The position numbers and the translations under genes were made by a program. A stretch of DNA of 64,000 bases, taken from the NCBI RefSeq assembly GCF_016808095.1, contig NC_068972.1:9294001-9358000 (forward strand), given 5' to 3'. The stretch comes from Vigna angularis. Taxonomy: Eukaryota; Streptophyta; Magnoliopsida; Fabales; Fabaceae. Below, in pieces: positions 13,221-26,190 of this stretch. Below the pieces are notes generated by a model, which saw nothing but the letters and a program-made list of their open reading frames with translations, was not told the DNA's origin and did no database searches. The stretch's first letter is position 1. Every line of letters starts with the position of its first letter.

Positions 13221-14346
13221 GTATATATATATATGTATGTATGTATATATATATGTATATATATATATATGTATGTATATATATATATATGTATTAAAAA
13301 AAATTATGTAATATTTTATTAAAATTGTTTTATTTGATAAATTAATTATTATAGATATTTCGATTTGTTACTGAATAGATCTTATAGTAGCAGTTTCACA
13401 TGATACACTAACAATGAATCCTATAGTAGTAATAACTATGCAGATGTATAGAAAAGTTAGGGCCCATTTGTTTTCGAGAAAATGTTTTCTGTCTTCACTT
13501 TTATTTATAAAGTTATCACCTGATTTTCATTGTGTTTCTTGTTTATAATGAAAATAACCTCTCTTTTTTCGTATACTCTAATTCGTGGTCAATTCTTTGA
13601 AAGCAAGAAACAGATGAAAATAAAGTGACAGTTTTGTAATTAAAAAAACGGAAACAGAAGTAAACAAACCTTAATGTGTCTACTATGGTGCAAAATGCGT
13701 GACATGTACCGATAGTCTTTGGAGTTATGCTTCAGCAGCATGCTTATTTTGTAACTTGTGCGATTTCTGCAGTGATATTTCTGAGCTTTTGGGCAGAGGT
13801 GCATTACAACTCAATCTATCCAGAAGGAGGTAACATCTTTAATTTCTATATGAATAGAATACAAGTTGAAGCTCTTAAAAAATTAGACGTTTATAATTAA
13901 TGTATTTCCACATACATTTTTTATAATCTTGATAATTCTCTATTAAATCTTTATACCACCATGTCCTCTAACGCTTTGCCATGAATCCTGTTTTACCAAA
14001 CAGTAGACATACAGCTAAAGATCTTTAGCCAACAATTGCAATACTGAATTTCACCCCTTGTGGGATAATACACTATTTGATTTTCGAAGTTGGAGCATGT
14101 GGTATTAGGACTTTATGAGTTGCAGTCACCTGTGATTATAGTTTTACTTTTACCCGGAGAAATATTTAGAGGCTTTTCCTCTTTTGTTCTCTAATCAGCA
14201 CTGAAAATGAAAAAGAACATTGCTAATTTTTCCCTACTGATTGCTGAAAGTGACTTGGCACTAATGTTTAGCATGTCTTTTCATATTCAGAATTGCCCTC
14301 ATTTCAGACCAGGAAAAAGAAGAAATGGTGGAATTTTGGTGCTTAG
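7544..14346 (+). CDS. OTU-domain cysteine protease (deubiquitinase), OTU9/OTU10-like
   Basis: The product would cleave ubiquitin from proteins. Coding exons read from splice sites are 7544-7865, 7975-8210, 9334-9407, 10196-10250, 11261-11335, 11424-11497, 11593-11641, 12526-12610, 13773-13829 and 14291-14346. They sum to 1083 nt, giving 360 aa and a TAG stop, and all introns are GT-AG with matching phases. The N-terminal half (residues 1-210) is acidic and Ser-rich without a recognised domain. The OTU domain spans about residues 212-343. Its catalytic motif GDGNCQF has Asp225 and Cys228, and VHYNSIYP supplies His334 and Asn336. Next comes SLSDQLY, the usual helix after the catalytic Cys. The tail [10 protein letters not shown] is basic and aromatic. 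Length and layout fit the plant OTU9/10 group; the exact orthologue is uncertain. The introns hold a microsatellite (intron 8) and a GC-richer insertion (intron 2). Confidence 0.93.
8420..8860. other. GC-richer insertion-like segment in OTU intron 2
   Basis: This part of the intron is clearly richer in G and C than the rest and contains two short overlapping open frames of 65 and 72 codons. Neither resembles a protein I recognise and both lie between two coding exons. A fragment of a mobile element is the most likely explanation, but no termini were found. Confidence 0.35.
13098..13294. repeat. (TA)n microsatellite with interspersed TATG units
   Basis: About 65 bp of pure TA is followed by TA blocks separated by GTATG units, roughly 200 bp in all. 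It lies in intron 8 of the OTU gene, between the exons at 12526-12610 and 13773-13829. The open frames of repeating Tyr-Ile across it are artefacts. Confidence 0.95.
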
Positions 14347-14929
14347 GTACAGTCAGTCACATTTTAATTTTATACATGAGTAGTGGCTTCAATCGGCATT
14401 GTAATTATTTGAGCTTTTAATGTTTTTAGGGCTGTTGCTAACGCTACCTCCATTATTTTGTATATATGAACATTTTCATTTTATGTATATGATTTATTCT
14501 TTTGTATATATTTATTTTATTTATGCTACTTTTTCTTGCGTAGTTTTGAAGAATGATTGAATAGGGACCTGTTTTAGAAGGAAGTTTTACAATTTTCAAG
14601 AAACTTAATATCCTGAATTTAAGTTGTTTTCATTTTAATTTATTTTATTTTTTAATGTTTTGTTTGGTAAAACAATAAGTTATTAAATTTAACTTTGAGA
14701 TTTTAAAACCATTAATGTCAAGACCATTAAAACTCTCTGACTTGAGATTTTAAAGTTGGCACTCATCGCCACCATGGCTCAACGCCATGACAACATAATT
14801 GTGAATTCATAGAATTTAACTTTGTCTCCTGGTCATCTTCCTCTTATCAACCCCACACTTCTATCTCTCTATGATCACTGAACACGTTTAACTGAACTTC
14901 TTAAAGATAACGTGTATCCAAACCACATT
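14347..14929. other. 3' flank of the OTU gene
   Basis: The first 200 or so bases after the stop codon probably contain the 3' UTR. AT-rich sequence follows, with no recognised feature. Confidence 0.4.
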
Positions 14930-15650
14930 TCACACTTTTAGTGCGTTAAGAGCTTTCCAATGTCAAACATAGTCAACACTGAAATGCCAATCAACCTCTT
15001 ATTTAACTTTCTGAAAACTCTCTTTATATTTTTTTGTTTACTTAAATGAATTATCCTTTCATGTCAATTGTGACAAAGAAATGACCACCCTTAAAAAACT
15101 TTGATAAAACTTATTAAATGAATAATACAACTGAAACTTCTTACTTCAGTGATATCTTTAAAATTTCCCTTTCTTCCCACTATTTCCACTGATGAGATCC
15201 ACCAACCTTAATAGATACACTTTCCATAATCAAAACTCTTTCTTGGATAGCTTGACAAACAACCACTTTTTCAACATCACTAATTTGGCAATAGCCATCC
15301 CAAAATAAACTCATGGTCCTATCCCTAACACCAAATCAATAGTTAATTCCACCTCCATTCTAGGTGGTAGTCCTAGCATCCGTTTCGAAAACATCTAAAA
15401 GCTCTTCCACAACTAAGATCCCTTGCATATACCCCCTTTAACCTCTTTTAAGCAACTCCAGAAACACAAAATAAAAAAAAAAACTTGACTCCACGCGTCC
15501 AATTGTCATACACATATTGTGAAACCACTGACTCAATCTCCGCTAAATCAGAGAACACCACTTCCTTGGCACCATAAACCACAAGAATGTGATTAGAAAA
15601 CAACCAACCCACTTCTTGGATCATGTCAAATTTGCAAAGGAACAAAATTT
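14930..15650 (-). pseudogene. Decayed Ty3/gypsy pol fragment (protease to RT)
   Basis: Read on the minus strand across frameshifts and stops, the segment recalls in order the end of a gypsy protease (LFSNHILVVYGAKEVVFSDL, 15645 downwards), the start of reverse transcriptase (GLPPRMEVELTIDLVLGIGP, near 15370-15310), then EVRSF near 15125 from the end of the RT region, and KRLIG.SVLTM.DIGK near 14950. The core RT is missing between these, so there has been an internal deletion. Gypsy proteins typically carry SxNHVLxDxxxKxVxFPD and GLPPxREVEFxIDLVPGTGP at these points. No intact frame remains. Confidence 0.75.
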
Positions 15651-16479
15651 AAATAGACTTTGAAATTGTATCCCTTAATCAAAACTACGTACCTTTAATT
15701 GATCGAAACTATAGTGAAAACTACCATCGTAAACTGTAAACTGACAACACTAACTTGCCTTTTTCTTAAAGAACAATCCTTGGCAGTGTGTTTTTTCCTT
15801 ATGACACCATTTCACCCCATTCAATATAAACCTTTCTCCGTGTAAACCTTTGCACCTTAATAGATAATATTTAATTATCACTTGTGGAAAAATATTGTTG
15901 TCGATTAGGTTTAGAGCGATGAAAAAATAATTTCAACAATTTTAGAAAATAACTTCTAAAAATGACGAAACTTTTTGCCTTATATTCATTACAATGTAAT
16001 CTTATAACTGTGAATAAAAGAACTCTAAATGGCATCGACTGAATAAAAAAATTGCCCTTGTTAACCAAAAAAAAAAACATTTAATGTTGGCCGAAAAATA
16101 TAGTTTCAATAAAAGCAACCTAGGCCTTCATTGAAAAAGTTGTTTGAAATCTGTTTAAAATAATTCATGATAGTATACATCGGAAATTCTAACTAATAGA
16201 GGTTAAGGAATAATGCTAGTCTATATTGACTAAAAATAACCAGAATCAATTTAAGTCTAAAAAAAATTATTGTCAATGTTAGTTAAAAATTTAATGTCGA
16301 GTCAATCATATTTCAATTTTGATGTAATAGTCAACATCTTAGTTTCAACTAAGTGACTGATGTTTCAACTATAATCAAATTAAGTAGAATTTCTCGTTTT
16401 TAATTTTTAGGTAATACATGAAATTGTACCATTCTAAGTAGTACAACTGTTAGAACATTTTATCATCAAATCTTTCAAA
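15651..16479. other. AT-rich DNA, no gene seen
   Basis: No coding similarity or transposon terminus was recognised. It may still be part of the neighbouring gypsy remnant, which ends without visible borders. Confidence 0.4.
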
Positions 16480-17060
16480 TATTTTTATAAAAATAAATTA
16501 TTTCACAATTGAACGTGTATAGTATGATATCTAGGCCGAACGGTTAGCATCCAAGACTGATCGATCTATCTATTATAGTAGCGCTCGTCAACAAACCAGG
16601 TTAAATGATGTTGGCCACAGCGCTAGTCAACCAGGTCAAACCAAGTTGAAAGGTGTTGGACCACAATTGGACCAAGATTTGAGTGATTAGGCTAATAATC
16701 CACTAGAGGATAAAATGATCAAAGATATCTGATTAAAGATATTCATAAAGCTGTTTATGAGCAACCAACCGGATTTTAAAGTAAATCTGTTTAAGGTAAG
16801 TCTGTTTATATTTTATTAGGCTTGTGATAACCTATAAATATAGAACCATGCTGAAAAAGCCAGGTAGGTTCAACTCACACTCTACGAGACTCAAATATTC
16901 AATTGTGATAAACAGTTCATTAAACCGCTCCTAACTTGAGCGTCAGAGTGCCTTTTGTAGTTATCTCCCCCTATCAAGAGTACAACTGAACGGTATCTAG
17001 AGTCCAATCGAACAACATCCAGAATCCAACCGAGCGGCACACACAACTCAAGCATTGAAT
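16480..17060 (+). mobile_element. LTR-like fragment with promoter features
   Basis: The segment contains CCTATAAATATAGAACC (about 16830), a TATA-like site. It is followed by a leader with ACTCACACTCT and CCTAACTTGAGCGTCAGAGT and then CCTTTTGTAG. This arrangement is common in the R/U5 part of legume Ty3/gypsy LTRs. Borders and target duplication could not be fixed, so the call is family-level only. Confidence 0.45.
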
Positions 17061-18968
17061 ATTAAAAATATATTTATCCTTTTCTAAATCTTTCTAATGA
17101 TATTTCACTATTTTTCTTACTTTTTTTAGTAGAAAAAGTATTGGATGTTTCTTGTGAAAGAAGTGACTAACTCTTTTTTAAACTTTTAATGAGGATGGAT
17201 AAAAGAATATTTAAAGATTCTACAAGAGTGAAAAAACTCGTAATCATAATGTTAAAAAATAGACTTTTAAGTTTAATTTAACTTTATAAAGTAAAATATA
17301 TATACATATATATGTAAGGTAAAAAAACTCAATATTAAAAAATAAACTTTAAATTTAATTCGATTTCATACTACCTACTTATAAAGTAAAATTTATATAT
17401 ATATATATAAAGCATTTTTTTAAATATTAAGCATGTAAAGAGTCAAATGATAAGTTCCTCGCAGGAAACTTTTTATAAGTTTTATTGCAAAGTATATATT
17501 TAAATAAGTTATAAGTTGTGATAAAGATTATAATGATTTTTACTTATATAGTATAATAAGTAAAACTTATCTCTTAAAACATTCAATACTATTTTCAATA
17601 TTTTGTCTTGAATGTTTACTCTTAGATACGAGGAGCTAAAAATTTACTAAGTCTTTGAGAACAACATAAACTTAAATGTTGATAGTCGAAAAAATAATAT
17701 TTTTTTTATAATTAATGTTATTCTTTTTATGACAGATGAAAGTGATGACGTACTTAACATGTTCGTGGAAAAAAAAAATAGCATACTTGGAGCCGAAAAA
17801 AATTATATAATTTCATTTTATTTATATTTATATTTTATGCTAATTTATTGCTTAGTATACATCATAATATAAAAATATATTTATTTACAATAGATGCGGC
17901 GGAAATCAATTTTCCACAAAACTAGTAAATACTCTCTCCAATAACATTAACTATAACAAAATTAAATGAGGTTGTAAAAGGGAGGCCATAACTTTTTAAA
18001 AAAATATGATTAATTATAATCTATTAGTTATACGTTTTAAAACGAATTGGGTGATCAATGGTGTAAATTTTTATCAATTCCACCTTTAGAAATATTTCAA
18101 TAAAAAGTGGAGTCGTGTAATAACATAATTATAGCGATATGACATTCATTTTATGCCCACCACCTCTTATTTATTCTGAAATGTTAAAAAATATATTCCA
18201 AAAAATTTTTATGTCCACCACAAATTTCTTCTATCATCTCTTATTTGTTTTGAAATATAAAGAATATATTTCAAAAAAACTCATTCCAGAAAAAGGTGAA
18301 AAACCTTTTAAAAGAACATTAAAAAAACCGCCCAACTATAATTATGGTTACTACTGAACCACAACTTCAACTTACATTTTTGTACGTCAAATATAAAAAT
18401 ACTGAACATAGTATTTGTAAGGAGATAATATTATCAAAAGTTTGATTTAAACCTTTTACCATAATGATGAAATAACTCTAAGTGTGAAGAAACTGAATCC
18501 TAATATAAATGAAAGTGCAATTAGGTTGTGTCATGGCAAGGAAAACAAGATCAACCCAGGAAATTTGCAGCATATTATTTACATAGATGAAATAGAAGTT
18601 CAGAGCCTGATCTAATAATGACTCTTGGATACTGCAATAAGTCATTTTACCATTATTTTCTTTACAGACAATGGACCTCATATACATACACAATAAATAC
18701 ACATTGCCGTCTATTCTTGACATCCTATGTTAACTCTCCTTGCGGAGATTTTTCTGTCAAGTTATAGTAACGAAATCAAGCAAAATAACAAACATAATTT
18801 ATTCTAATGGCTCAGCTGACCGTGTTTATCTCCAATGCTTTATACGGTAAAGCTTGCAGGCGACACTTGGTGATATAAACATTCATGTTAGCTGTACAAA
18901 ACAAAAGGTTGGGATAGCAGAAAGACTGCTCCCCAACACCATCTCTGGACGCCTCAGGATGAACTACA
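17061..18968. other. AT-rich intergenic DNA and Pumilio 3' UTR side
   Basis: Nothing coding is recognised between 17061 and about 18450. The stretch from about 18480 to 18968 lies directly downstream of the Pumilio stop codon on the minus strand and is likely to include its 3' UTR. Confidence 0.45.
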
Positions 18969-21900
18969 TTAGGCCAACAATCCAATACGCCTTTCTGCAA
19001 ATAAGGCACTTCATCAAAATTCACAAACACGCAATGAAAACTTAAATAAGAGCATTTGAAAAACACTACTTCTCAATTTTTCCTTTTGAGAAAACTTTTA
19101 AGAAACAATTTCACACTTCTAGACAATCAAATTCTATTCCCGGATCTATTAAATTTCAAAATTGTTTCTCCAAACAAGTGTTTTTTGGGTTTTCATCTTG
19201 CATCACTTTCCACAGGTTGTATGAGCAACCTTTAGTTGTGTTTTAAAAACTAAAAAAAGTTTCTGAACATAGAAATCAAACACAGCCTAAGTCTTTCCAT
19301 TCCTCACCTCCAGTGGTTATGAGCTTCTCCACGCGAGAAACTATATGTTTCCCGTATGTATACCGCTTCAGGGCATTCAAGTGAACCTTGATGCGAGAAA
19401 GGATCAGCTCCAGACTTCGATCATCACAAGTCTCAAGAACCTTTTGCACCACATAATTTCCAAAAGGGTCTTTCATCATAGCCTGCAAATTATGTTATGT
19501 CATTATTTACTATGCACCTCGAGATTGATCAATATACAACACAACAACGTAATTCCTACTTGACCTTCTATCAGAAATAAATGGAATTCTTAAATAGTTC
19601 ATTCTCCCTAAAAACTTCATTTTTAGCAGAACAAATAAAACAGTTAGGAAAGGGAAGTGAACACACAAGTATGAACAGTTTTTTTGAATAATGATCGCAC
19701 ACAAATAAAAGTTACAAACTAACCTCCCTCAGCACCAAATTAAATGGAATGAAAGTGTTTGAGTAACAGATAATTTCCAGCCTTGGAAAACATGAAATTC
19801 GAATTATAAGAGTGAACGGAACCAAACCTGTAAGGGCTCATTCTCGTCAGAAGTACCAAGCATTTCATTCACCAAAATCTGACGTTCTTCAGGACTACCA
19901 AAAGCCAAACACTTCTCTATAACATTAGAAGCAAACTTCTGCTGGCTCATCTTAACAATCTGCCCGGCAAGCTTGTTGATAATAGCAGTCCGTTCATGTG
20001 GTTTACCATGTTCCACGATGTGCTAGCAAAGAAAAGTATGGTGTAGAAGTATCAAAGGAATTAGTACACAACAATAAACATAAAATAGATATTATTATAC
20101 AGCAACCATAATCAAATTGGCATATTTAATGAGTAAATTTTTTTTTAAAAAAGGAAAATTAAGGTTTATGTATCCACAAATGAAAACAAATAAAAGCCAT
20201 CTTAATATTCAATACGTAAATTGGTGCTAAAACTTCAGAACAATAAGATGAAACTCAATACATCGAATTATCAACTGGATGAGATCATAATATTAGTTTT
20301 GTATCACTTGATAATGAAACCACCATATAATAATAACTCATACAGAAAATATAAAACTTGAACAACAGTTGCCAATGACAGAATAAATGAGCACAATAAA
20401 TGCAGTTTATCAGTTTACTTTACTCAATAGTGTTTTTCATTTAATTTTGGAAAAAATGAGCATGCCCAAGGTATTGACCTTTTCATCATAAAATGTTATA
20501 TCGTACAAGTAAGCCGCACTAACAGTATAGAAAATTGCATCAGATCTAAAATGCTATTTTCTGGTCAAATAATAAAGACCTAACACTTAGAACAAGACAG
20601 AAGTAGAAAATGCTGTTTGACAAAATTGAAACACCATACTTTTCTGAAATTGGAGACACAACCAATGTACCAAACTATAATGCATATTACAAGGGAAGGT
20701 ATTACGCACCAAAGTGTCAAACCATAAAATCTGCATCCCCAATGTGCACGTGTGTTTTGTATACTATAAGAAAATGTTCATATATTGAAAGATACATACC
20801 TGAATAACATAATTTCCATACTGATCCTGTGCTAAAGTGCTGACAGATTGCATAATTTCATCCATTATAATTTGTTGGGTATTTAGATCATCACAGTGTT
20901 CGAGAACCCTCTGTTTGAATCCCATGTAAACTGTTAATAGTTAAATAAAATGCTAAAAGAAAAAAAGTGCATCACAGCCTCAATAGAATCTATGTCAAAT
21001 AGTCTGACCTGAATAACTCTGCACCCATAGGGATGAGTAGAAAGTGCAACAACTTGGCCATAAAAGGATGAAACAATAAACTGGATTTTATCCTGAGGGA
21101 CACACTCTATACACTTCTGAATAACATGGTTCCCATTTTGATCGCGTACACATTTCATTATTGCACCATTGAGCTCAGACACCATCTGACCCTGCTGATC
21201 CCCATCAACAACCTCCAAAGCCTGTCAATAAAGTTAGCTAATTTTGATATAGTGCATTCGTTTCAGCTTATCTAAAAGAAAATAATCAAGAGAATAAATA
21301 AATGGGAGGGGGATCAGTACCCTAAAAATTTTAACCTTGTAACAATAAATATTTATCAAATCACAATAAACCAAATAAGAACTAAATTAACATTTTTTTA
21401 TTTCTAATATGGACCAAAGGACTATTAAACCTTATAAGTTTGAAGAGATATCACTGGAAAATATCAAATAAATAACAAACTAAAAAATTTCTGTACTGAG
21501 GAAATTAGAAAGTAATAAACAAGAGTATCTCATGTGTTTCATTATTTACTTGATATTAAAGCATACATTCATCAGTTTGAAAAGGAATTAAGCCAAAATT
21601 ACTGATGTGAAAAACAGAGATCACTTGTGCCTATAAACAGCGGACTAAAGTTTGGGAAAGAAAAAGGTTACGAAAAATTTGAGGAAATGGGATTCTAAGA
21701 CTCAGGCATATGTTAATGTGCAAGACAGGGAAATAACGGGAAAATACAAGGCTATGCACCTTTTGAATCACTCTGCAGCCATACATTTGCAGACTAAGAG
21801 GTAAAACATGACCAGAAAGTTGGCTGGCTAATTCCTTTCTTTGACTTTCTGTACCATGCTCAAAAAACTGCACCAATGCAAGTCAAGCGTGAAATTCTTA

Positions 21901-24900
21901 AATCAATAACCAAATAAAATATAGCATATTTAGGAGGGTACTCAGTATATTCAGTTGTAGAAGCAAATTATACTTTCTGTATAACATAATTGCCAAATAC
22001 ATCAGTCATCAAAGCACGAGCATGAGGAATGATCTCAGGAAATATCTTGGTCTTCTCTTCTGCTGATGCTGTTTCTAATTTCTGCTGAATAAAGCGACTA
22101 CCATACTGATCAGTGCTGCATTACGACACAGATTATTAATTCAGACTCCCAGAGCCACGCCCAAAAAAATAGTGCAGGTGCAAGATTGATACCTGAATTG
22201 AACAACGTGGTCAACAATATCTGAAAGTTCAAAAGGTCTGGTCTTCTTGTTCTTGAATTCATCTAGTAAGGATGAAGCAAATCTTGAATCCATATTATTG
22301 CCAATATCAGCATGCCATGAGCCACCAGAACCTCCCATTGAACTTCTCATCATAGAATTTATGCGTGATATGCGTTCATTCTCAAAGAGTGGATTTCCAG
22401 ATCCAAGGGCAGGAAGTGTGGAATTTGTAATCTGCTTTCCAGAATATGGCATGCCAAGACCATATGGCTGATTCCCATAGAACCCATTATTAAGTCCAGA
22501 TTTGCTCAGAAGTGGAAGTTCAAACTGTTGCTTTTGTTGAGTAAGAAGTGTCTCAAGATATGCTTTCCTAAGCCCCTCCAAATCTCCATGTGAAGAAGGA
22601 TCAGGGAAATTCCTTATTTGAAGAGGATGACCAGAACTACTCATCCCTTGCATCGAATAATCAGAACTCTGCTGCAAGCATTGGATGAAGCGTGGGTCCA
22701 GACTTGTGGAATGAAGTTCAGGACCAACTTGGTTTACTTGTGCATCTAAATTTTGTCCATCCCTACGAAGCCTCATAGCTGGAATGGAAAAGCTGAATTG
22801 TTAAAGCAATCTAATCAAGCTAAACTCCACTAAACATAAATTAAATGATTTAATTCACAAAAACACACATCCAAAGGAGTCTAAGAGAGTGACCTGTCTC
22901 AAGATTATTATTATAAATTGAATTCAATTTCGAGTTTACAAGATGTGCACTGGGAATATGGCCAGTGAAGTCTGCAGTTGGCAAACTTGTGCCATTTCCA
23001 CTAGAATGCATATTTGCTCGAAGATTAGCAGAAGATGCGGTTTTTTTCAGTAGATTGACTTGCTCATTTGAACTATAGGTGTTCAGGTTTGACATAATCT
23101 CATGTCGTCTAGGCAAATTGACATTACATTGGGAGCTTAAAAGAACATCAGCATGATTATCAACTTCCATTTGTAGCTTAGATTTCAAAAGACTATCTTG
23201 CTCTGCATGTCTAGAACCTGATAAATTCAACGCAGATAAAGATGACACCATATCACTAAGATCAGTCATATTGGAAGAGTGGCCATGCTGTGTGCCCAAG
23301 CCAATACCACTTTTCTCATTGAAAACTTTATTTGCCAATGGTGGAGCTACAGATCCAACAGGTCTCCCAATAACCTGGGGTTCTGGGGTTTTCACCCTTG
23401 ACAGAGAAGTACCCACCGCAGATGCAAAACTAGGAGAAAGATTTACACCATGGTTCTGAAGTCCAACCAAACCAGGAGTAGAAGCTGAAGAACGCAAGCC
23501 CTCAAAGGATTCATGATCAACAATCCCAGTGGAACCCATAATATCACCAAATGCACTGTGACTTGCTGGACGTGACATGGTACTGGACAATGAAGCAGGT
23601 TGTTCAAATCCTTCCTGCTAAAATGCTAACTTCAGTTAAAAGTATAACATAGGACCAAAGGTAGATCGGGAGAAAAATAGTAACTATCAGTTTATCAGCT
23701 TAAATTAGTAGAGATTGGAGAATAATGATAACATTATGATCACAATAGATGTATTTAACAACACTAATTCAAACCCAAATCAATAAGACACTTTACAATT
23801 TCAAAATTCAAATAATTCAAGAATAAGGAAGGATATGTTAAAAGGAAATATGTACTTCACCTGGAAAACCCAGAATAATATTAATATAAATATTTACAGA
23901 CACTCTACCATGGCAGACACCAAAATTAGAAATGCCCCTAAGTACTTCAAACTTTTTATCTAAAACCAATATTTAATCAGACTTTAGAAAAACTCATTTT
24001 GAGATACAAAGTATGTAAGTCATAACAATCAAATTTCTAGCTTGTCCAAAAAACAAAGAATTTTCTTGTGATTGCCACGTTTATGTTTTTATGGGTGAAG
24101 CATTTGAAAGTAATGGATGACAAGTGCCCCATTGCATGTTAGGATAGAACACTCCGTATCATAGTTTATGCAAGGCAATTTGTAGCTCAATGCAATTTGA
24201 AATAGTTCCTGTGCTACGCACCACTAGTTTTTATATAGTTTTGGCTATTAGTATCTAGTATACTGCATATATGAATATGATAAACGGACATGAACTAGTG
24301 ATTCCAGATTAAGAAAAGAAGACATCTCCAGTATGTTACGGAATGTTGACAGCAGAATTTTAGCAAAACTTAGATAAAAGCAGCTGTATTTAATAACTTA
24401 CACCCAAAGCTTCTTTAACCATCACAACACGCCAACAACTAGCAATCACTAACCACTAGAATAGTTAGCCAATTTTTCCCGGGCAAAATAACAAACCAAT
24501 TGTCCATGTTTGAAAATAAAACGCAAAAGGAAAAATAGTGAGAATCCTGCAAATTCTTATGTGTGGTATGGTTAATTCATCGACGACAGTTTAATTGATT
24601 ATACAATTGCATAAAGCTGATAGTGAAATCAATTTTTACCATCTTAATCGATGTCAAAATGTTGTGACAAAAAAAATGAAACCTCTCAGGTGCCCACAGA
24701 AAAAGTTTTAATTAGAATTAAAAATCACTACACGTGGAACAACAACAACAATAGTTGGATTCAGTTAAAAATCATATTTTCAAAGACCAGCTTTTAAATA
24801 ACTTTAAAATTAATTACCTGAATGATGTCAGTGAAACCCATTCTCCTCCCACCAAGACCAGCACCTGACATTCTTGTCAAAACATCCATGTGTCTGTCCA

Positions 24901-25489
24901 GAATCTGATTTGAAGCCTGCCTAGAGACATTCCATCCACTGGTTTTTCTCAGTTCCATCAAATCATTTTCTGCCTGTTGCACAGAAAATCTTGGTTGCAT
25001 TGAAAATAGCGATGAACTATCGCCATTTGTGGCCAAATTCTTCCTCCAGTCCCCAAATCCCTCAATTGAAGACCCACCACTGTGAAACCTTTGTGCAACA
25101 CGCCAGTCTTCCTTCGACAACAACGGTGGAGGCAACCTAGGATTTATACTCTCATGTGAGTAGTAATACGAAAGGTATGCAGGATGCGATCGGATCTCAT
25201 CTTCAGTCAAAAGTCCACTGTTACTACTCCTCCTATCATTGATCAACCCAAAATCAGAATTCCTAAGGCTCCCAAAAGCGCTCAACGATCCCTCCACTGT
25301 TGGAGGCGCACTTCCACTCCTACAAATATTGAAATCCCTCTCTCGATTGATAAACTGCTGATTACGCTGCTCTTGCAGTATCTTTTCCAGCTCACTCTGC
25401 AAAGAGTCTTCAACAGTCCCATTCGGCAAAGGATGCAAATCGTCATCCAAGGTTTGCATATCTACCTTAATCCCACTGGTCATCTGCAT
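18969..25489 (-). CDS. Pumilio/PUF-family RNA-binding protein (plant APUM-type)
   Basis: The protein would bind 3' UTR elements of cytoplasmic mRNAs and repress or destabilise them. Coding exons, in transcript order: 25489-24818, 23614-22894, 22778-22193, 22115-21974, 21867-21760, 21221-21009, 20910-20800, 20022-19828, 19482-19308 and 18994-18969. They total 2949 nt, giving 982 aa. An in-frame TGA lies upstream of the chosen ATG. Residues 1 to about 640 are the Ser/Asn-rich region typical of plant Pumilio (NABP-like), including [17 protein letters not shown]. Eight PUF repeats follow, with helix motifs [49 protein letters not shown] and FGNYVVQ. These residue triplets predict a UGUAUAUA target. 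The C-terminus ERRIGLLA is on its own 26-nt exon. Length suggests the APUM4 group; the subtype is not certain. Confidence 0.95.
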
Positions 25490-25496
25490 TTTCCAA

Positions 25497-26190
25497 ACTA
25501 GAAGTCACCAGCCAATGCCACCAAAAAATATTCCATCACAGTTGAACCAAACAAAAAAATTAACACAATGAAAAAAATAAAAAAATAAAAGACAACTTCA
25601 TACCTTAATCCACTTTCTCGGTGCCAAGAAATCAGAGGAAACAAAAGCAAAATACAAAAATAAAATAACAATCACGGTGTCTTCTCTTTCACTATATCGT
25701 CCAAAAGGAAAATCCCCCGCCCCATCATTTCATCAAACACAACCCTTACTACATTCTCTCTCTTCCTTTTACACAGAAATTTGACATGCACAAATCAATG
25801 AAGAAATTTCAATAACAGGGGGAAACAATCATACCTAAGACTCCACAGCCCAAACGCAACCGTCACACATCAACCCAAACAAAGCCCGAAATCCGATCCT
25901 TTCTGAAACAAAAATCGAGAAACCCATTACGGAAAAAAGACAGACAACCACTTCCGTGCAAATCAACATGTAAATCTTGCACATTTCGACAAAAATCACG
26001 CAGAGAAATCAATCAATATTCCCTCTAAGGAAAAACTAGTTGCAGAGATTAATGAAAGGGGAATCAGAGTTACCGTTCAGAATGGAGTTGTGAGGATGAG
26101 GAAGCTGAAAATGAAATTGCTTTGTTTTCTGTTCCAAATCTTCAAAACAAGAATTCTGAAAAAAAGGGATTATTTGCAGAGAGATGATGA
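25497..26190 (-). other. 5' UTR exons and leader introns of the Pumilio gene
   Basis: Two upstream non-coding exons can be proposed. The first ends at 26074 (GAACG|GTAACTC). The second is 25902-25835 (TTTCAG before it, CTTAG|GTATG after it). The coding exon then starts at 25497 after CTTCTAG, 8 nt before the ATG. Start of transcription is near the right end of this range. Confidence 0.55.

Noticed and set aside
13014..13322. Open frames of 102 and 78 codons with repeating Tyr-Ile
   Set aside because: They are translations of a TA microsatellite in an intron.
23271..25501. Several + strand frames of 62-105 codons
   Set aside because: They are antisense shadows of the long Pumilio exons.
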